A DNA stretch of 64,000 nt from assembly GCF_002304005.1 (NCBI RefSeq), contig NZ_MRCQ01000006.1, forward strand, positions 248,001 through 312,000, read 5' to 3'. The translations under genes were made by a program, and so were the position numbers. The notes beneath the pieces are model-generated. The model worked only from the letters and a program-made list of their open reading frames with translations, had not been told where the DNA came from and ran no database searches. Shown here in pieces: positions 17,248-25,892 of this stretch. This DNA comes from Flavobacterium sp. ACN6. GTDB lineage: Bacteria > Bacteroidota > Bacteroidia > Flavobacteriales > Flavobacteriaceae. Position 1 is the first letter of the stretch; every line of letters begins with the position of its first letter.

Positions 17248-18423
17248 ATGGAGACAACCTTTTTGAAATCTATTTTAGACAATGATTTCTACAAATTTAC
17301 AATGCAGCATGCCGTAATAAAGCTTTTTCCAAAGGCGAAAGTTCGTTACGGATTTATAAACCGCGGCAAACATATCTTTCCAGCTGGTTTTGCAGCATTA
17401 CTTAGAAATTCAGTAGACGCTTTGGCTGATCTTCGTTTAACAAAAGAAGAGAAAAATTATCTAGCACACTATTGTCCTTATCTTGATCCGACTTATTTAG
17501 ATTTTCTGCAAGGGTATAGTTTTGATCCGTCCGAAGTATATATTAGTCAGGAAGGTTCAGAAATTAAAGTTATAGTGGAGGGATTTTGGTACAGAACCAT
17601 TTTGTGGGAAGTGCCATTAATGGCCCTGATTTCGGAACTTTTTTATAAATCAAATCACTTAATTCGTTTAAATGATGAAGATGTAAAAAATCTGACCAAA
17701 GATAAAATTGATAATTACAATAAATTAGGAGTTTCTGTTTTAGAATTCGGTACAAGACGCCGTCATTCTTATGAGGTACACGAATTGGTAAATGAAACTT
17801 TGAAAACCTACGGCGGGGAAAGTTTTATAGGAACTAGTAATTTGCATTTTGCAATGGTTAATAACAGAAGACCTTTGGGTACGCATGCACATGAATGGTT
17901 TATGTTTCATGCGGCGCAGTACGGATTTAAAATGGCAAATTCCATAAGTTTAGAACACTGGACCCAAGTGTATGGCGGAGATCTCGGAATTGCCTTAACC
18001 GATACTTACACTACAGAAATCTTTTTCAATCAATTTGATAAAAAATATTCCAAACTTTTTGACGGCGTTCGACATGACAGCGGTGACCCAATTGAGTTTG
18101 CGAAAAAGGTAATTTCGCATTACGTAAAAATGGGAATCGATCCAAAATCAAAAGCCATTGTTTTTTCTGATTCGCTCAATTATGATAAAGTAAAAACGAT
18201 AGTTGATTTTTGTCAGGATAAAATAAAAATGTCTTTCGGAATTGGTACAAATTTCACCAACGATGTAGGGCTTCCAGCAATGAATATGGTTATTAAATTA
18301 ACCGATACAAAACCCGATAATCTGCATTGGCAGGGCGTTGTAAAACTTTCTGACGAAAAAAACAAAAATACAGGAACTCCAGAAATGATTGCTTTGGCAA
18401 AACAAGTACTCGCAATCAAATAG
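17248..18423 (+). CDS. pncB: Nicotinate phosphoribosyltransferase
   Basis: PncB converts nicotinate and PRPP to nicotinate mononucleotide in NAD salvage. The 391-aa protein has LDNDFYKFTMQHAV near the N-terminus, EFGTRRRHSYEVH (about residues 166-178), GTSNLHFAM, the His-containing GTHAHEWFM (the autophosphorylated His region) and GVRHDSGDP (about 271-279). Length is normal. It stands alone, with the topoisomerase operon 161 nt downstream in a spacer that shows no other gene. Confidence 0.96.
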   Translation: METTFLKSILDNDFYKFTMQHAVIKLFPKAKVRYGFINRGKHIFPAGFAALLRNSVDALADLRLTKEEKNYLAHYCPYLDPTYLDFLQGYSFDPSEVYISQEGSEIKVIVEGFWYRTILWEVPLMALISELFYKSNHLIRLNDEDVKNLTKDKIDNYNKLGVSVLEFGTRRRHSYEVHELVNETLKTYGGESFIGTSNLHFAMVNNRRPLGTHAHEWFMFHAAQYGFKMANSISLEHWTQVYGGDLGIALTDTYTTEIFFNQFDKKYSKLFDGVRHDSGDPIEFAKKVISHYVKMGIDPKSKAIVFSDSLNYDKVKTIVDFCQDKIKMSFGIGTNFTNDVGLPAMNMVIKLTDTKPDNLHWQGVVKLSDEKNKNTGTPEMIALAKQVLAIK

Positions 18424-18584
18424 TATTTTTTGATGAAAAAGCAGTTTTTTTATAATTTTACCGCTCGTTTTATTTTAAAATCAATTTAAATAGAATTTAA
18501 ACTGTTATTATTCATAACAAAAAAAAAATACGCTTTCATTTTTTACCGATAAATGGTACATTAGCCAAAAATCCAATTCACCTT

Positions 18585-20453
18585 ATGCTAGAGCAAAATC
18601 AATATACCGAAGATAATATTCGATCACTCGATTGGAAAGAGCATATCCGTATGCGTCCAGGAATGTACATCGGAAAATTAGGAGACGGTTCTTCTCCTGA
18701 TGATGGTATTTACATTCTATTAAAAGAGGTTTTAGACAACTGTATCGATGAGTTCGTAATGGGCTCTGGAAAAACTATTGAGGTAACTATTAAAGATAAA
18801 ACGGTTTCGGTTCGTGATTACGGACGTGGAATTCCGTTAGGGAAAGTAGTCGATGTAGTTTCGAAAATGAATACGGGTGGAAAATACGATTCTAAAGCTT
18901 TCCAGAAGTCAGTTGGTTTGAATGGTGTCGGAACAAAAGCGGTAAATGCGCTTTCGAATTATTTCAGAGTAGAATCTGTTCGTGATGATAAACAAAAAGC
19001 AGCAGAGTTTTCTGCGGGAAATTTAGTTTCAGAAGAAGATGTAATTGATACTACAAAACGTAAAGGAACAAAAGTAACTTTTACGCCAGATGAAACAATT
19101 TTCAAAAATTATAAATTTCGTTTAGAATATGTTATTAAAATGGTCAAAAACTATTGTTACCTAAACAATGGTTTGACTATTCTTTTCAACGGCGAAAAAT
19201 ACCTTTCAGAAAACGGACTTCGTGATTTATTAGAAGAAACAATAAGCGAAGAAGATTTAGAATATCCAATTATCCACTTAAAAGAACATGATATCGAGGT
19301 TGCGTTAACGCACAGTAAAACGCAGTACAGCGAAGAATATCACTCTTTTGTCAACGGTCAAAATACAACGCAGGGAGGAACGCACTTAGCGGCCTATCGT
19401 GAAGCGGTTGTTAAAACGATTCGTGAGTTTTACAATAAGAATTTCGAAGCATCAGATGTTCGTAAATCGATTGTGAGTGCGATAAGTATTAAAGTTATGG
19501 AACCAGTTTTTGAGTCTCAGACCAAAACAAAATTAGGTTCTACAGATATGGGTTCTGATGACGGAACGCCAGCGGTTTCTGTTCGTACTTTTGTAAACGA
19601 TTTTATTAAAACCAAGCTAGATAATTACCTGCACAAAAATCCAGCAACCGCTGAGGCTTTATTGCGTAAAATTTTGCAGGCAGAACGCGAGCGTAAAGAA
19701 TTATCGGGAATTAGAAAACTGGCGACAGATCGTGCTAAAAAAGCCAATCTTCACAATAAAAAATTAAGAGACTGCAGAGCGCATCTTCCAGATACAAAAA
19801 ACCCAAGAAACTTAGAAAGTACGCTTTTTATTACCGAGGGAGATTCGGCTTCTGGATCAATTACCAAGTCGCGTGACGTAAATACTCAGGCTGTTTTCAG
19901 TTTGCGTGGTAAGCCTTTGAATTCATACGGAATGACTAAAAAAATCGTGTATGAAAATGAGGAATTTAATTTACTGCAAGCCGCATTAGATATTGAAGAC
20001 GGATTGGAAAAACTGCGTTACAACAATATCGTAATCGCAACCGATGCCGATGTCGACGGAATGCACATTCGTTTGCTTTTGATTACTTTCTTTTTGCAGT
20101 TTTTCCCTGAATTAATCAAAGAAGGGCATTTGTATATTTTGCAGACACCGCTTTTCAGGGTTAGGAACAAGAAAGAAACGATTTATTGTTATTCTGAAGA
20201 AGAAAGAAAAGATGCCATCGAAAAATTAAAACCAAAACCAGAAATCACCCGATTTAAAGGTTTGGGAGAGATTTCGCCAGATGAGTTCAAGAACTTTATT
20301 GGAGAAACTATTCGCCTTGATCCGGTTATGATGGATAAAAGCACTTCTATTGAGCAATTATTATCTTTCTACATGGGGAAAAACACACCGGATAGACAAG
20401 AGTTTATTATCAAGAATTTGAAAGTGGAGATTGATGAATTGGAGGAGGTTTAA
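18585..20453 (+). CDS. parE: DNA topoisomerase IV subunit B
   Basis: ParE is the ATPase subunit of topoisomerase IV. The 622-aa protein has the GHKL motifs VLDNCIDEF and [24 protein letters not shown], and the TOPRIM acidic motif ITEGDSASG (about residues 418-426) with DADVDGMHI. The C-terminus carries [13 protein letters not shown]. The ATP-binding start is the usual [13 protein letters not shown]. It is identified as ParE rather than GyrB by length and by the parC gene downstream, from which it is separated by a nuclease gene. Confidence 0.93.
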   Translation: MLEQNQYTEDNIRSLDWKEHIRMRPGMYIGKLGDGSSPDDGIYILLKEVLDNCIDEFVMGSGKTIEVTIKDKTVSVRDYGRGIPLGKVVDVVSKMNTGGKYDSKAFQKSVGLNGVGTKAVNALSNYFRVESVRDDKQKAAEFSAGNLVSEEDVIDTTKRKGTKVTFTPDETIFKNYKFRLEYVIKMVKNYCYLNNGLTILFNGEKYLSENGLRDLLEETISEEDLEYPIIHLKEHDIEVALTHSKTQYSEEYHSFVNGQNTTQGGTHLAAYREAVVKTIREFYNKNFEASDVRKSIVSAISIKVMEPVFESQTKTKLGSTDMGSDDGTPAVSVRTFVNDFIKTKLDNYLHKNPATAEALLRKILQAERERKELSGIRKLATDRAKKANLHNKKLRDCRAHLPDTKNPRNLESTLFITEGDSASGSITKSRDVNTQAVFSLRGKPLNSYGMTKKIVYENEEFNLLQAALDIEDGLEKLRYNNIVIATDADVDGMHIRLLLITFFLQFFPELIKEGHLYILQTPLFRVRNKKETIYCYSEEERKDAIEKLKPKPEITRFKGLGEISPDEFKNFIGETIRLDPVMMDKSTSIEQLLSFYMGKNTPDRQEFIIKNLKVEIDELEEV

Positions 20454-20474
20454 GAATTTTTAGAACAATAAATA

Positions 20475-21578
20475 GTGTCAGACGGTCTTCAAAATAAAGT
20501 TATTTTCCAACAAGTTGCCGAGCTATTGCAAAATGCCCGACAACAGGTTTTACGTACCGTAAATTCAACCATGACAATTACTTATTTTGAAATAGGAAGA
20601 ATAATTGTTGAAGAAGAACAAAATGGAAAAGATAGAGCTGAATATGGAAAACAGCTTTTACAAAGTCTTTCTCAGCAGTTGACAAAAGAGTTTGGTAAAG
20701 GATTTTCAGTTGATAATTTAAGTAATATGAGAAAGTTTTATTTGACTTTCTCAATTTCCGAGTCACTGACTCGGATTTTACAAATTCAAAAAGCGCACAC
20801 AGGGTCAGCGGAATTCAAATCTCAAAAAAAACAGTCAGTGACTGCGGAATTTAATAAAGTAGATTATCAAACTTTGTCTTCCTTTTTTAAATTGACATTT
20901 ACTCATTATGTCTTTTTAATGCGAATTGAAGATGAAAAAGAAAGACGTTTCTATAAAATTGAATCTGAAAAACATAATTGGAGTGTTCGGGAATTAAAAC
21001 GTCAATATGATAAGGCACTTTATACACGATTGGCTTTAAGCAGAGATAAAGAAGGAATCTTAAAGCTTTCAGAGAAAGGCCAGATTATCGAGAAACCGAA
21101 AGACATTATTAAAGATCCTTATATTCTTGAATTTTTAGGATTACCAGAATTGCATCAATATTCAGAATCTCAGTTAGAAGAAGAAATCATTAGTAAACTA
21201 GAACATTTCTTATTAGAATTAGGTCATGGTTTTACTTTTGTAGCAAGACAGGAAAGAATTACTTTTGATGATAAACACTTTAGAATTGACTTAGTTTTTT
21301 ACAATAGAATCTTACGATGTTTTGTTCTTATTGATTTGAAAATTGGCGAATTAAAACATCAGGATTTAGGTCAAATGCAAATGTATGTGAATTATTATGA
21401 CAGAGAAATGCGTTTGGAAGATGAAAATAAAACTATCGGAATTGTACTTTGCCAAACTAAAAGCGAAGCCGTAGTAAAATATACTTTACCAGAAAACAAC
21501 GAGCAAATATTTGCCAGTAAATATAAAACCGTTTTACCAAGCGTTGAAGCTTTAAAAGAACTGCTCGAAAACAAATAA
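20475..21578 (+). CDS. DUF1016/YhcG family PDDEXK nuclease
   Basis: This 367-aa protein has an N-terminal DUF1016_N helical region (about residues 10-190: TYFEIGRIIVEEEQ, FSVDNLSNMRKFYL, NWSVRELKRQ) and a C-terminal PDDEXK-like nuclease domain with D272, D287 and K289 (FVLIDLKIGE) and QMQMYVNYYDRE. The start is GTG; no ATG lies between parE and this frame. It is 21 nt after parE and 22 nt before parC, on the same strand, so all three should be co-transcribed. Members occur beside restriction-modification and mobile elements. The middle region (about 93-130) is low-homology and contains the repeated motif GSAEF/VTAEF. Confidence 0.88.
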   Translation: MSDGLQNKVIFQQVAELLQNARQQVLRTVNSTMTITYFEIGRIIVEEEQNGKDRAEYGKQLLQSLSQQLTKEFGKGFSVDNLSNMRKFYLTFSISESLTRILQIQKAHTGSAEFKSQKKQSVTAEFNKVDYQTLSSFFKLTFTHYVFLMRIEDEKERRFYKIESEKHNWSVRELKRQYDKALYTRLALSRDKEGILKLSEKGQIIEKPKDIIKDPYILEFLGLPELHQYSESQLEEEIISKLEHFLLELGHGFTFVARQERITFDDKHFRIDLVFYNRILRCFVLIDLKIGELKHQDLGQMQMYVNYYDREMRLEDENKTIGIVLCQTKSEAVVKYTLPENNEQIFASKYKTVLPSVEALKELLENK

Positions 21579-21600
21579 AATTATAATTAGAGATAATTAA

Positions 21601-24318
21601 ATGAAAGACGAAGAAGACGATAACATAATTCCAAACGACGACGAGAATAATTCAGATGAAAATCAATTTGATGAAAATCAAGATGATTCAGATGAAATTA
21701 TAAATGTAGATGCAAAGAATTTCGAAGGACAGCATTTTTACGAAAATCAGGAAGAAGAAGGAGAGGACGTTATTACCAAAGTAACGGGCATGTACAAAGA
21801 CTGGTTTTTGGATTATGCTTCGTATGTAATTCTGGAACGTGCAGTTCCTGCTATCGAGGACGGATTTAAACCGGTTCAGCGTCGTATTATGCACTCTTTA
21901 AAAGAGCTGGATGATGGTCGTTATAATAAAGTTGCCAATGTTGTTGGTCACACGATGCAGTATCACCCACACGGAGATGCGAGTATTGGAGATGCTATGG
22001 TGCAGATTGGCCAGAAAGATTTACTAATTGACTGTCAGGGAAACTGGGGAAATATTTTAACGGGTGACGGAGCTGCAGCTTCGCGTTATATTGAGGCGCG
22101 TTTATCTAAATTTGCTTTAGAGGTTTTGTATTCTCCAAAAATTACAGATTGGGGTGTTTCCTATGACGGTCGTCGTGCAGAACCAAACAACCTTCCAGTA
22201 AAATTTCCATTGCTTTTAGCGCAAGGGGCAGAAGGTATTGCAGTTGGACTTTCAACTAAAGTACTTCCTCATAATTTCAATGAATTAATTGATGCTTCGA
22301 TCAAGATTTTAAAAGGAAAACCTTTCACATTATACCCTGATTTCATGACGCAAGGTATCGCCGATGTGTCGAATTATCATGACGGACTTCGCGGCGGACG
22401 TGTGCGTGTGCGTGCTAAAATTTCGCAATTAGATAAAAATACATTGGTGATTACGCAGATTCCGTTTTCTACCAATACATCAAGTTTAATTGACAGTATT
22501 TTGAAAGCCAATGATAAAGGTAAAATCAAAATCAAGAAAATTGAAGATAATACTGCGGCCGATGTTGAGATTTTAATTCATCTTTTCCCAGGTGTTTCTC
22601 CAGACAAAACAATTGATGCCTTGTTTGCTTTTACGGCTTGCGAAACTTCTGTTGCACCTTTAGGATGTGTTATTGAAGATAATAAACCGTTGTTTATTGG
22701 AGTTTCTGAAATGTTGAAAATTTCGACTCACAGAACAGTTGATTTACTTCGTCAGGAATTAGAAATTCAATTAGAAGAATTAAAAAATAAGTGGCATTTC
22801 TCTACTTTAGAAAAAATATTCATTCGTGAAGAAATGTATATTGATTTCAAATTGTATGGAGACAGAGAATCACTTTACAAATATTTATACGACCGTTTTG
22901 AGCCTTTCAAAAAATCATTCGTTAGAGAAATCAATGACGACGATTTACAGCGTTTGACTCAAATCCCGATGATTCGTATTACGCGTTTCGATTCTGATAA
23001 AGCCGATGATTTGATTGCAAGGTTAGAAGACGAAATGAAAGAAGTAGAGCATAATCTGGAGCACTTAACCGATTTTGCAATTGCTTATTTTACCAAATTA
23101 AAAGAGAAATACGGAAAAGGACGCGAACGCCAGACAGAGCTTCGTGTTTTTGATAACGTTGAGGCTACAAAAGTAGTTTTACGTAATACAAAACTTTTTG
23201 TAAATCGTGACGAAGGTTTCGTAGGAACGAGCTTAAAGAAAGACGAATACGTAGCTGATTGTTCTGACATTGACGATGTAATTGTGTTTTTACGCGATGG
23301 AACGATGATGATTACAAAAGTCGATTCTAAAACGTTTATTGGAAAAGATATTATACATGTGGCCGTTTTTGATAAGAGCGATAAACGCACGATTTATAAT
23401 ATGATGTATCGTGATGGTAAATCAGGACCTTCTTATATCAAACGTTTTAATGTTTCGGGAGTAACGCGTGATAAAGCTTACGATTTGACAAACGGAACAA
23501 ATGGCTCGCAAGTGGTTTATTTTTCGCATAACCCCAATGGAGAAGCTGAGGTTGTTACGATTTTATTACGTCAAATAGGAACAATCAAAAAACTAAAATT
23601 CGATATTGATTTTGCTAAGCTGGCAATTAAAGGCCGTGCTTCTAAAGGTAATTTGGTAACCAAATACCCAATCAAGAAAATCGAATTAAAAGAAAAAGGA
23701 ATTTCAACTTTGCTGCCAAGAAAAGTTTGGTTTGATGATACCGTAAAACGTTTGAATGTTGACGGAAGGGGAGAATTGCTAGGAGAGTTTAAACCAAGTG
23801 ATAAAATCTTAGTAATAAGTCAGACTGGTAAATTGAAAGTAATTATTCCAGAATTATCAACTCATTTTGAGGAAGATATGATTGTTTTGGAAAAATGGAA
23901 GCCTAAAAAACCGATTTCCGCTATTTATTTTGATGGAGAAAAAGAGCGTTATTTCTTAAAACGTTTCCTTGTTGAAAATGAAGGGAAAGAAGAAAGCTTT
24001 ATAACAGACCATCCAAATTCTCAATTAGAAATTGTATCGACAGATTATCGTCCGGTTGCACAATTGGTATTTGCGAAAGTAAAAGGTGTTCAAAAAGAAG
24101 ATTTACATATTGATGTAGAAGACTTCATAGCCGTAAAAGGTTTTAAAGCTTTAGGAAATCAATTAACTACAGATAAATTAAAACAAGTTAATTTATTAGA
24201 TCCATTGCCTTATGAAGAACCAGTTGAAGAAATTCCTGAGAAACCAGGATTATCAGATGATGATCCGGTAGAAACAGAATTAGATGACGACGGACAAATA
24301 GGACTCGTTTTAGATTAA
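21601..24318 (+). CDS. parC: DNA topoisomerase IV subunit A
   Basis: ParC is the DNA cleavage subunit. The 905-aa protein begins with an acidic Asp/Asn/Glu-rich tail (about 60 residues), then the breakage-reunion domain with VVGHTMQYHPHGDASIGDAM and the catalytic Tyr in DGAAASRYIEARLS. The C-terminal half holds beta-propeller blades including KGRASKGNLVTKYP. The tail is acidic and Pro-rich (EEPVEEIPEKP). The operon ends at a strong hairpin 8 nt after the stop. Confidence 0.93.
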   Translation: MKDEEDDNIIPNDDENNSDENQFDENQDDSDEIINVDAKNFEGQHFYENQEEEGEDVITKVTGMYKDWFLDYASYVILERAVPAIEDGFKPVQRRIMHSLKELDDGRYNKVANVVGHTMQYHPHGDASIGDAMVQIGQKDLLIDCQGNWGNILTGDGAAASRYIEARLSKFALEVLYSPKITDWGVSYDGRRAEPNNLPVKFPLLLAQGAEGIAVGLSTKVLPHNFNELIDASIKILKGKPFTLYPDFMTQGIADVSNYHDGLRGGRVRVRAKISQLDKNTLVITQIPFSTNTSSLIDSILKANDKGKIKIKKIEDNTAADVEILIHLFPGVSPDKTIDALFAFTACETSVAPLGCVIEDNKPLFIGVSEMLKISTHRTVDLLRQELEIQLEELKNKWHFSTLEKIFIREEMYIDFKLYGDRESLYKYLYDRFEPFKKSFVREINDDDLQRLTQIPMIRITRFDSDKADDLIARLEDEMKEVEHNLEHLTDFAIAYFTKLKEKYGKGRERQTELRVFDNVEATKVVLRNTKLFVNRDEGFVGTSLKKDEYVADCSDIDDVIVFLRDGTMMITKVDSKTFIGKDIIHVAVFDKSDKRTIYNMMYRDGKSGPSYIKRFNVSGVTRDKAYDLTNGTNGSQVVYFSHNPNGEAEVVTILLRQIGTIKKLKFDIDFAKLAIKGRASKGNLVTKYPIKKIELKEKGISTLLPRKVWFDDTVKRLNVDGRGELLGEFKPSDKILVISQTGKLKVIIPELSTHFEEDMIVLEKWKPKKPISAIYFDGEKERYFLKRFLVENEGKEESFITDHPNSQLEIVSTDYRPVAQLVFAKVKGVQKEDLHIDVEDFIAVKGFKALGNQLTTDKLKQVNLLDPLPYEEPVEEIPEKPGLSDDDPVETELDDDGQIGLVLD

Positions 24319-24325
24319 AAAATAT

Positions 24326-24357
24326 AAACGCTAAGAATAGATTTTCTTAGCGTTTTT
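24326..24357 (+). terminator. parE-parC operon terminator
   Basis: AAACGCTAAGAA, a 6-nt loop and TTCTTAGCGTTT are followed by T residues. Confidence 0.85.
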
Positions 24358-24382
24358 TATTTTTGATTGAATCTAGTTTAAT

Positions 24383-25024
24383 TTAGAACTTCTTTTTAGT
24401 CCATTTTACTTCATTATTTTCAATACTAACCGAAATAGTATCGCCATCTTTTACTTCACCTGAAATTATTTTTTTAGCTAATGGTCTTCTTAAATGGCTT
24501 CTAATAATACTTTTTATTGGTCTTGCCCCGTATTTAGCATTGTATCCATTTTCTGCAAGATAAACTTTAGATTCCATCGGAATATCGACTATAATATTGA
24601 TATTTTTCAATAAATCAGTAAACTCTTTTTTAAGGTGAATCTCGAATATTTTTAGAGCATTTTCTTTACTGATAGGCGCAAAAGGTACAATTTCTGTCAA
24701 ACGTCCTAAAAACTCAGGTCTAAAATAATTTGCCATAATCTCCATTAAGGAAGTTGAAGTTGGAATTTCTCCATTAGTGAAAGTGCTGACAATATGATCT
24801 GCTCCAATATTCGAGGTAAAAAGAATTATGGCATTTGAGAAGTCACCTTCTTTACCTAATCGGTCATGCAGTTTTCCTTCATCCATAATCTGCAGGAAAA
24901 CATCAAAAACAGATGGATGTGCTTTTTCAATTTCATCAAATAAAACTATTGAATATGGTTTTTGGCGAATTTTATTTACTAGTAAGCCGCCAGACTCATA
25001 CCCGACATACCCTGGAGGCGCTCC
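24383..25024 (-). pseudogene. tssH: Truncated ClpV/TssH-type AAA+ ATPase (3' fragment)
   Basis: The frame encodes the C-terminal part of a Hsp100/ClpB-family ATPase. From the 5' break it reads GAPPGYVGYESGG (pore loop region), VLFDEIEKAHP (Walker B), TSNIGA (sensor 1), PEFLGRLTEIVPF and ARPIKSIIRSHLRRPLA (sensor 2 and C-terminal domain). The first AAA domain and the second Walker A are missing. The break is at about 25021-25027, inside a palindrome joined to the tssF fragment. An ATG at 24886 could give a 167-aa product, but without Walker A it would be inactive. TssH is inferred from the neighbouring TssF-like fragment; plain ClpB is the alternative. Confidence 0.75.
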
Positions 25025-25027
25025 AGG
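25011..25027. repeat. Perfect 17-nt palindrome at a deletion/inversion junction
   Basis: CCTGGAG-GCG-CTCCAGG has 7-bp perfect arms. It contains the codons of the GAPPG motif on the minus strand and the first codons of the tssF-like fragment on the plus strand, so the breakpoint lies within it. Confidence 0.75.
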
Positions 25028-25824
25028 ACATAGATTCTGTTGTTGATCCTTTAAATAACCACTACGAAATAAAACAGTTTAAAGAAGGAGTTGTGGAAGA
25101 AGGAAATGCAGTTTTGAGAATGGGCGGCGTTTCTAGGTTTGACTCGAGAAGTGCCTCAGAATTACTGCAAAATATACTTGATTTATTAAAAGATGAAACC
25201 TCCTCATTCTCTGGTCTTGGAAAAGACTTTATGAACAGTGCATTAGCGCAGATTAACCAGCTTTTGGCTTCTGTAGAACAGCAGGCGAAAGAAAGCAGCT
25301 TCTTAAAAAATAATGATCCTTATGTAATGATTAAACCCAAATTCAATCAAAATACTGATAATACATTTAAGATAAACTATTGGTCAACATGTGCAGAAGA
25401 AGGCAATGATATAAAAGCTGGAACTGTTTTAGAATGCAAAGATTTATCTTTTATAAGTAAAGAAGCAACTCTAATGACCAATACAGTAGGAGGTTTAAAC
25501 AAACAAAACAATAAAGACAGAATTCTGGCCTATAGAAATGCCTTGCTGACTCGTGGCAGAATTGTAACTTTTGCAGACATTAAAGCTTTTGGATTTAATC
25601 ATTTTAAAAGTTCAATAACCGATATTAAAATTGAAAAGGGAACGCGAAAAGAAATTTCGGTAAAAGCTGGTTTTAGCCGTACTGTAGATATATTCATAAA
25701 AACAAATCAGGAAGAAAAACAACATTTATCAAATTCAGAATGGGAATATTTGTGTGACAGCTTTATGAAACATCTTAAAAATAGATCATCAAACGTATTT
25801 CCGTATCGATTAATTATAGACTAA
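25021..25824 (+). pseudogene. tssF: Truncated TssF-like type VI baseplate protein (3' fragment)
   Basis: From the junction the plus frame runs DIDSVVDPLNN through to the stop at 25824, about 267 codons. It contains GVSRFDSRSASELLQNIL, LLKDETSSFSGLG and a C-terminal region YRNALLTRGRIVTFADIKAF that resembles TssF baseplate subunits of the Bacteroidetes type VI secretion system (T6SSiii). I place it by recall, not by search. The 5' part of the gene is absent; the upstream open frame from 24913 is only antisense to the ClpV fragment. No frameshift is seen inside the fragment, which suggests a recent loss. Confidence 0.6.
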
Positions 25825-25832
25825 GAAATAAC

Positions 25833-25868
25833 AAACGCCAGAAAAAAAAATACTTTCTGGCGTTTTTG
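25833..25868. terminator. Bidirectional terminator after the tssF fragment
   Basis: AAACGCCAGAAA, an A-rich loop and TTTCTGGCGTTT are followed by T residues. It probably also stops the convergent peroxidase gene. Confidence 0.8.
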
Positions 25869-25892
25869 CAATTGGAAGTTATTACTGGTTTT

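Noticed and set aside
24913..25020. Upstream extension of the tssF-like frame
   Set aside because: This part is antisense ClpV sequence. The TssF-like content begins only at the palindrome.
24828..25046. Plus-strand open frame across the tssH fragment
   Set aside because: It is antisense to the ClpV/TssH fragment, whose motifs are clear on the minus strand.
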